This document shows, piece by piece, positions 58,563 through 64,000 of a stretch of 64,000 bases of DNA. The position numbers and the translations under genes are program-made. A model generated the notes under the pieces. It saw nothing but the letters and a program-made list of their open reading frames with translations. It had not been told where the DNA came from and ran no database searches. The stretch is from positions 1 to 64,000 of the forward strand of contig NZ_SRXY01000004.1 in the NCBI RefSeq assembly GCF_004804335.1, in the 5' to 3' direction. This stretch comes from Pacificoceanicola onchidii. Its GTDB lineage: Bacteria; Pseudomonadota; Alphaproteobacteria; Rhodobacterales; Rhodobacteraceae. How positions within the stretch are numbered: the stretch's first letter is position 1; each line of letters begins with the position of its first letter.

Positions 58563-60512
58563 ATGAAACAGCCTAAACGAACCGTTCGCCTGCGCCTGTT
58601 GGTGCTTGCCCTTGCCCCTTTCATCGTCCTGATGCCACTGCTGCTGTTGCTTGGCATGACGCGCTGGACGTCAGATTACGACAAGGTTCTGATCGCCAAC
58701 GTGGAAAGCGACCTGCGCATTGCAGAGCAGTATCTTGCGCGATTGCTGGATGAAACCGGGGGCGATCTGGATGGGCTGGTCAAGTCCGTGGAGTTTTCTG
58801 AGATCCTTTCGGCCAACGCCACGGAAAAGCGCGCGTTCTTTGCCGCCAAACGTGAAACACTCGGGCTCGATTTTCTGTATTACATTCCCGCACATATGAC
58901 GCTCGAGCCTGCGGCCCGATGGCCGGTGATCGCCCGCGCGCTGGACGGCGTGTCCGAGGCACAGATCGATGTTTTCGGAACAGAGAAACTGGCCAGCCTG
59001 TCCAGTGAACTGCAGGATCAGGCGCGGATCGAACTGATCGAGACCGAAGCCGCCGTGCCGACCTCCCGCAAGGAAGAGGATCGCGGCATGGTGGTTCACG
59101 CGGCCAGCCCGGTTCACCAGGGCGGGGTATTGGTGGGCGGCATTCTGTTGAACCGCAACCTGCAATTCATCGATACGATCAACGCTCTGGTGTATCTGAA
59201 CGCTATCACTGGCGGCGACAGGCAGGGCACGGCGACCCTCTTTCTCGACGACGTGCGGGTCTCGACCAACGTGCGCCTGTTCGAAGACGTGCGTGCATTG
59301 GGAACACGCGTTTCGGCCGTGGTACGCGGAGCAGTGCTCGGCGAAGGTCAGACGTGGCTGGCCCGCGCCTTCGTGGTCAACGATTGGTATATTTCCGGCT
59401 ATCTGCCACTGATCGACAGCTTTGGCGGGCGTGTCGGCATGCTCTATGTCGGCTATCTCGAAGCTCCGTTTGCCGCGGCCAAGAACGCTGCTTTTGTCTG
59501 GATGATGGTGGCGTTCCTCGCGGTTCTCGCAATCTCCGCCCCGGTGTTTCTGGGCCTTGCGAAAGGGATTTTCGCCCCGCTGGAGCGGATGATCGAAACG
59601 ATGCAGAGCGTGGGTCGCGGCAACCTTGCCGCGCGCAACGGCGATACGGGCCGGCGCGACGAGATCGGGCAGGTAGCGACCCACCTCGATGACCTGTTGG
59701 ATCAGGTTCAGGACCGTGATGCCCGTCTGCGCGCCTGGGCGGATGAGTTGAATGACCGGGTCGACAGGCGCACGCAGGAACTGCGCGAGGCCAACGAAAA
59801 ACTCGAAGACACCTTTCGCCAATTGGTCATGAGCGAGAAGCTGGCTTCTATCGGTGAGATCACCGCGGGCGTTGCGCATGAAATCAACAACCCGGTTGCC
59901 GTCATTCAAGGCAACGTGGATGTGATGCGCGAAACCCTGGGCGAAAACACCACGCCCGTTGAGACCGAACTGACTCTGATCGATCAGCAGGTTGGCCGCA
60001 TTCAGGCCATCGTGGGAAAACTGCTGCGCTTTGCCAGAACGTCCGAGTTCTCCGATACCGATGAATCCGTGGCACTGGCGCCAATCGTCTCGGACTGCCT
60101 GCTGCTCGTCGATCACGTGCTGTCACCGGGTCAGATCGATCTGCGAACAGACCTGCCCGACCTGCCATATGTGCGCATCGATCCTGTCGAGATGCAGCAG
60201 GTGGTGATCAACCTCTTGGTCAACGCCGCGCAGGCCATGGACGGAGAAGGCGTTCTGGACCTGAAACTCGAAGAAGAGAAACGGGACAACCGCGACGGCG
60301 TCACCCTTGTGGTGCGCGACAGCGGACCGGGCATTCCGGCCGATCGACTGGCGTCGGTGTTTGATCCGTTCTTCACGACCAAGTTGGGAGAAGGCACGGG
60401 CCTTGGATTGTCGATTTCGCAAACCCTGATCCAACGCGCCGGAGGGCTGATCACCGCGCGCAATCCCGAAGAGGGTGGCGCAGAATTCCGGGTCTGGCTG
60501 CCTTCTGAATGA
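58563..60512 (+). CDS. Membrane sensor histidine kinase with periplasmic Cache-like domain
   Basis: This 649-residue two-component sensor has TM1 (residues ~11-32), a periplasmic sensing domain (~33-305) of double-Cache type, TM2 (~310-332), HAMP and a coiled coil (~333-425). The phosphoacceptor is His439 in AHEINNP, and the ATPase has VINLLVNAAQAM, DSGPGIP and GTGLGLS. No receiver is attached. The only unpaired response regulator in the window is the NtrC-like protein at 40.8 kb, at the other end of the same island, so they probably work together. ATG 58563 follows GCGGAG. Confidence 0.93.
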   Translation: MKQPKRTVRLRLLVLALAPFIVLMPLLLLLGMTRWTSDYDKVLIANVESDLRIAEQYLARLLDETGGDLDGLVKSVEFSEILSANATEKRAFFAAKRETLGLDFLYYIPAHMTLEPAARWPVIARALDGVSEAQIDVFGTEKLASLSSELQDQARIELIETEAAVPTSRKEEDRGMVVHAASPVHQGGVLVGGILLNRNLQFIDTINALVYLNAITGGDRQGTATLFLDDVRVSTNVRLFEDVRALGTRVSAVVRGAVLGEGQTWLARAFVVNDWYISGYLPLIDSFGGRVGMLYVGYLEAPFAAAKNAAFVWMMVAFLAVLAISAPVFLGLAKGIFAPLERMIETMQSVGRGNLAARNGDTGRRDEIGQVATHLDDLLDQVQDRDARLRAWADELNDRVDRRTQELREANEKLEDTFRQLVMSEKLASIGEITAGVAHEINNPVAVIQGNVDVMRETLGENTTPVETELTLIDQQVGRIQAIVGKLLRFARTSEFSDTDESVALAPIVSDCLLLVDHVLSPGQIDLRTDLPDLPYVRIDPVEMQQVVINLLVNAAQAMDGEGVLDLKLEEEKRDNRDGVTLVVRDSGPGIPADRLASVFDPFFTTKLGEGTGLGLSISQTLIQRAGGLITARNPEEGGAEFRVWLPSE

Positions 60513-60647
60513 TCCACCGCCTCCTGCCAAACAGACCCCCAGAGCTTTTGTACGAGCTGTGCTTTTGTCCGCAACCTTTGCGATTGCGTGGCGGGAGCGA
60601 TGGCGGCACATACACTTGAACCGGACATTTCACCTGCGGAGGCAACC

Positions 60648-61382
60648 GTGACTGACGAACCAGAGACGTCAATTTCCAAGACAATGATTGTGAACCGCCG
60701 GGAGCGGCTCAAGGCACTCATGGGCCAGGAGACACTGGTTGTTTGCGGCGCGCCTCGGGGCATGACATCGGCCGTGGCCTTCACCCTTTACAATATGGGT
60801 TATTTTCTGGGCGATATCCTCGGGCCTGTGAATTATGAAGATATGGAGTTCATGGACGCCCTTCCGCTTCCGTCTTCGAAAACCGCTGAGCCTGAGACAG
60901 GGCCGCTCCCCGATTTGATCGCCCGGCGCAACGCTGCGCATCTGCGATGGGGGTTCAAGCTGCCACGGGCAACCTTCCACATCGAGACACTCAATCGTTT
61001 GCTTCGCAATCCGGTATTCATCGTCTGCGTCAGGAACCCGGTTGCGGTGGAAAAAAGCATGTCAAAACGCTCAAATCGCCCGTTTGAATACAAGCGGTTT
61101 TTGCAAGAAAGCAAAAGACCGCTTGATGCAATTGACGCGGTGCTGTCAGGCACCGATGCCCCACTTCTCATCATCGACATGGACCAGGTCGGGCGTGATC
61201 CCGACGCGTTTGTCGAAGAGTTTTCCGAATTGCTTGGGGTGGACACGGACTGCTCCGCTATCGCCGAACAGCTTGCTGCGAAGGGCTACAAAAGCTCTGA
61301 ACAACGGGACGGCGTGCGTTTCATGATGCAATCAGAATATCGGGACTATCTGGAAAGTCTGGCCGCGAAACCCGGCGCGTAG
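60648..61382 (+). CDS. Sulfotransferase-like P-loop protein
   Basis: This protein of about 244 residues has a PAPS-type 5'-phosphosulfate loop (CGAPRGMTSAVAF, where sulfotransferases have GxPRxGTT) and a 3'-phosphate motif of the R-x7-S kind (VRNPVAVEKSMSKR). This suggests transfer of sulfate from PAPS to an unknown acceptor, or a non-catalytic relative. GTG 60648 is chosen because CGGAGG precedes it by 5 nt. An upstream ATG at 60600 and GTG at 60588 are less well supported. It is convergent with the Sat-CysC gene that makes PAPS, which strengthens the call. Confidence 0.7.
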   Translation: MTDEPETSISKTMIVNRRERLKALMGQETLVVCGAPRGMTSAVAFTLYNMGYFLGDILGPVNYEDMEFMDALPLPSSKTAEPETGPLPDLIARRNAAHLRWGFKLPRATFHIETLNRLLRNPVFIVCVRNPVAVEKSMSKRSNRPFEYKRFLQESKRPLDAIDAVLSGTDAPLLIIDMDQVGRDPDAFVEEFSELLGVDTDCSAIAEQLAAKGYKSSEQRDGVRFMMQSEYRDYLESLAAKPGA

Positions 61383-61402
61383 ATCCCTGATCTTCAAATG
61401 GA

Positions 61403-61432
61403 AATAAGGCCGAGATTTCTCTCGGCCTTATT
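61403..61432. terminator. Bidirectional terminator between sulfotransferase-like gene and sat-cysC
   Basis: AATAAGGCCGAG (61403-61414) and CTCGGCCTTATT (61421-61432) are perfect complements around ATTTCT. The A/T ends serve as U-rich tails on either strand. Confidence 0.82.
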
Positions 61433-61465
61433 CCGGGCAAGGTGGATTGCCCCGCTCACAGGCGC

Positions 61466-63544
61466 TTACTCTGCAGCGATCAGGCCAAGGCTTTCCAGCT
61501 TCAGGATCACCTGGTGGGCGCAGTTGTCCACGTCCACGTTCTCCGTCTCGACGCTCAGTTCCGGGTTGACCGGGACGTCATACGGATCGGAGATGCCGGT
61601 GAATTCCTTGATCTTGCCTTCGCGCGCCAGCTTGTAGAGACCTTTGCGGTCACGGCGTTCACACTCTTCGATCGAGGTGGCAACGTGCACTTCGATGAAG
61701 GCACCAAAGTTCTCGATGTCCTCACGCACCGCGCGGCGGGTCGTCGCATAGGGTGCAATCGGCGCGCAGATGGCGATGCCACCATTCTTGGTGATCTCGG
61801 ACGCAACATAGCCGATGCGGCGGATGTTGAGGTCACGGTGCTCCTTGGAGAAGCCCAGCTCGGAGCTGAGGTTCTTACGAACAATATCACCATCAAGCAG
61901 CGTCACCGGACGGCCGCCCATTTCCATCAGCTTGACCATGAGCGCGTTGGCGATGGTTGACTTGCCGGAACCGGAGAAGCCGGTGAAGAACACGGTAAAG
62001 CCCTGCTGCGAGCGCGGCGGCTTGGTGCGGCGCAGCTCGCGAACAACCTCAGGGAAAGAGAACCACTCGGGGATTTCCAGACCTTCGGCCAAACGGCGAC
62101 GCAGTTCAGTGCCGGAGATGTTGAGGATGGTCACGTCATCGCGGTCTGCGATCTCGTCGTTCGGCTCGTACTGGGCGCGCTCCTGAACATAAACCATGTG
62201 CTTGAAGTCAACCATTTCTGCGCCGATCTCGGACTGGTGCGCGCGATAGAGCTCTTGCGCATCGTAGGGACCGTAGAAGTCTTCACCGGCGGAGTTCTTG
62301 CCGGGGCCAGCGTGGTCGCGGCCAACGATGAAGTGGGTGCAGCCGTGGTTGGCGCGGATCAGGCCGTGCCAGACCGCCTCACGCGGGCCTGCCATACGCA
62401 TGGCGAGGTTGAGCAGCGACATGGTGGTGGTGGACGCCGGGTATTTGTCCAGAACCGCCTCGTAGCAGCGCACGCGGGTGAAGTGGTCCACGTCGCCCGG
62501 CTTGGTCATGCCGACAACCGGATGGATCAGCAGGTTGGCCTGCGCTTCCTTCGCGGCGCGGAAGGTCAGTTCCTGGTGCGCACGGTGCAGCGGGTTGCGG
62601 GTCTGGAACGCAACCACTTTGCGCCAGCCCAGCTTGCGGAAGTAGGCGCGCAGCTCGTTCGGCGTGTCGCGGCGTGCACGGAAGTCGTAATGCACCGGCT
62701 GTTGAATGCCGGTGACCGGGCCACCGAGGTAGATCTTGCCCGCTTGGTTGTGCAGGTAGTTCACCGCCGGGTGCGCATCGTCATCCGCGCCAAAGACCTT
62801 CTCGGCCTCGAGCGATTTGTTCGGCTCCCACTTGTCGGTCACGGTCATGGTGCCGAGGATCACGCCTTCCTGATCGCGCAGGGCAATGTCCTGGCCCAAC
62901 TCGACGCTGCCAGCGAATTCTTCGGAGACGTCGAGCGTGATCGGCATCGGCCAGAGCGTGCCGTCGGCCAGACGCATGTTTTCCACAACGCCGTTGTAGT
63001 CTTCTTCGGACAGGAAGCCTTTGAGCGGGTTGAAACCACCGTTCATCAGCAGTTCCAGATCGCAGATCTGGCGCGGGGTCAGATCGTGCGAGGTCAGGTC
63101 TGCGGCTTCGACCTTCAGCTTCTGGGCGCTGTCGTAAGAGACGTAAAGCTCCGGGATCGGGGCGAGGTTGTTCTGCATCAGGCTGCTCCTGTATTTCAGA
63201 GGTGTGAGATCGCTCACCGAACCGGTCAGTTCGGAATAAAGAGCGGTGTATTCGGCGAATTTTCGAGCGAGGAAGGCGTCGATCAGACGGTCTTTCTCGG
63301 CTTGTCCTTCGGGCGTCAGCGCATACGCAACGCGCTGGCGACGATCGGCGCTGCTGCGCTCGGCGATTTTCACCATTCCGGCGGCTGTGGCCGCACGAAG
63401 CTGCGTGTTGAGCTTGCCGAGCGAGACCTTGAGCGCCTCTGCGATGCTCCGTTGGCTCGCCTCCGGCGCACGTTCAATCTGACGGAGCAGCAAGAACAGC
63501 TGATCCTCATCAGGAAGCGCAGGATTGGAGAGGGCGGCGGGCAT
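61466..63544 (-). CDS. sat-cysC: MarR-like winged helix fused in frame to sulfate adenylyltransferase/APS kinase
   Basis: This 692-residue open frame has three parts. Residues 1-105 are a winged helix of the MarR type seen in EPS-associated regulators (SQRSIAEALKVSLGKLNTQL, then SADRRQRVAYALTPEG). From Met123, the usual start of the enzyme (MQNNLAPIPELYVSYDS), ATP sulfurylase follows, with TRNPLHRAHQEL and a GRDHAGPG motif. The C-terminal APS kinase has P-loop GFSGSGKST near 522. The enzyme makes APS and then PAPS. No stop codon separates the regulator from the enzyme, but AGGAG lies 7 nt before Met123, so two products are possible: a fusion and the 570-residue enzyme from 63178. Confidence 0.9.
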   Translation of the reverse strand: MPAALSNPALPDEDQLFLLLRQIERAPEASQRSIAEALKVSLGKLNTQLRAATAAGMVKIAERSSADRRQRVAYALTPEGQAEKDRLIDAFLARKFAEYTALYSELTGSVSDLTPLKYRSSLMQNNLAPIPELYVSYDSAQKLKVEAADLTSHDLTPRQICDLELLMNGGFNPLKGFLSEEDYNGVVENMRLADGTLWPMPITLDVSEEFAGSVELGQDIALRDQEGVILGTMTVTDKWEPNKSLEAEKVFGADDDAHPAVNYLHNQAGKIYLGGPVTGIQQPVHYDFRARRDTPNELRAYFRKLGWRKVVAFQTRNPLHRAHQELTFRAAKEAQANLLIHPVVGMTKPGDVDHFTRVRCYEAVLDKYPASTTTMSLLNLAMRMAGPREAVWHGLIRANHGCTHFIVGRDHAGPGKNSAGEDFYGPYDAQELYRAHQSEIGAEMVDFKHMVYVQERAQYEPNDEIADRDDVTILNISGTELRRRLAEGLEIPEWFSFPEVVRELRRTKPPRSQQGFTVFFTGFSGSGKSTIANALMVKLMEMGGRPVTLLDGDIVRKNLSSELGFSKEHRDLNIRRIGYVASEITKNGGIAICAPIAPYATTRRAVREDIENFGAFIEVHVATSIEECERRDRKGLYKLAREGKIKEFTGISDPYDVPVNPELSVETENVDVDNCAHQVILKLESLGLIAAE
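63176..63190 (-). promoter_or_regulatory. Internal ribosome binding site and start for Sat-CysC
   Basis: On the minus strand CAGGAGCAGCCTG directly precedes ATG 63178, in frame with both the upstream winged-helix part and the enzyme. It is positioned as expected for independent translation of a 570-residue Sat-CysC. Confidence 0.6.
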
Positions 63545-63700
63545 GGGACGAATTCAGAGGACTCAATGTGTGTTCAATGATGAACATATGTCACTCTTCG
63601 CACCCGCAGAAAACCCCCGATCTGCCCGATTGGCGGTCTGTTGCCGAAAAGCTGCGTTGCGGGCCACGCATGGCTGGCTGCACCAACGCCCAAAAGCAAA

Positions 63701-63729
63701 AGGACCTTCGACAGCCTGCCGAAGGTCCT
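63701..63729 (-). terminator. Terminator of trxB
   Basis: AGGACCTTCG (63701-63710) pairs perfectly with CGAAGGTCCT (63720-63729). The flanking bases extend the pairing (GCAAA with TTTGC), and on the minus strand a T-rich tail (TTTTGCTTTTG) follows. Confidence 0.82.
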
Positions 63730-63763
63730 CTTGTTTGCTCAATGCGTCTGGCGGATGACCGAC

Positions 63764-64000
<237 letters not shown>

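Overview
The window looks like a chromosomal segment of a marine alphaproteobacterium of the order Rhodobacterales (Roseobacter group). This rests on the gene families (RpoE-ChrR with its companion operon, DUF3305/DUF3306 formate dehydrogenase genes, a Pol IV with an N-terminal zinc-ribbon-like motif, RTX and fasciclin proteins), the high GC content, GTG/ATG starts and many 4-nt ATGA gene overlaps. I saw no integrase, transposase, insertion sequence, CRISPR array or prophage. Nearly all of it is tightly packed chromosomal gene clusters.

Layout. 0.37-1.9 kb: msrPQ, periplasmic methionine-sulfoxide repair. 2.0-6.0 kb: a GltB-like FMN oxidoreductase, a secreted DUF302 protein, a fasciclin protein and an almost pure RTX-repeat protein. 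6.1-12.6 kb: clpB, pyrF, small conserved proteins, a Nudix hydrolase and dinB. 12.7-17.4 kb: an oxidative-stress block. The rpoE-chrR pair is transcribed divergently from a four-gene operon (FAD oxidoreductase, DUF1365, DUF3833, SDR), and I find two back-to-back RpoE-type promoters between them. 17.5-23.2 kb: a homodimeric-type pyruvate dehydrogenase operon, aceE-aceF-lpdA. 23.5-27.4 kb: an ornithine cyclodeaminase-like gene, rmuC and mutL. 27.8-35.7 kb: a polyamine uptake and catabolism module with its own GntR/FCD regulator. 35.7-40.8 kb: an EamA transporter, glutathione-dependent formaldehyde dehydrogenase, a YcaQ-type protein, a LacI-type regulator and tRNA-Arg(CCT).

40.8-60.5 kb is a roughly 20-kb formate dehydrogenase/tungstate island and the most interesting part of the window. 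A leftward operon encodes DUF3305, DUF3306, a TorD-like chaperone, a small Tat protein, FdhA (cysteine type, W/Mo), FdhB, FdhC, a WD40-cytochrome c hybrid, a 41-residue membrane peptide and an NtrC-like response regulator that lacks the sigma-54-contacting GAFTGA loop. Rightward genes encode a 4x[4Fe-4S] protein, DUF6494, an Mrp ATPase, a biotin/lipoate-ligase-like protein without the usual catalytic lysine, and DUF6505. Also present are TupABC tungstate transport genes, a membrane sensor kinase that plausibly partners the response regulator, and a c-type cytochrome whose N-terminal half resembles a shrunken TupA. The likely logic is that the Tup system supplies tungstate, Mrp and the accessory proteins supply or insert cofactors, and FdhABC passes formate electrons to quinone or periplasmic cytochromes. 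The two-component pair at the two ends would set expression. The formaldehyde dehydrogenase at 37 kb fits upstream of this as a source of formate.

60.6-64 kb: a sulfotransferase-like protein faces a PAPS-synthesising Sat-CysC protein that carries an unusual in-frame MarR-type winged-helix domain. The 3' end of trxB runs off the right edge. The first ~360 bases hold no gene I can support.
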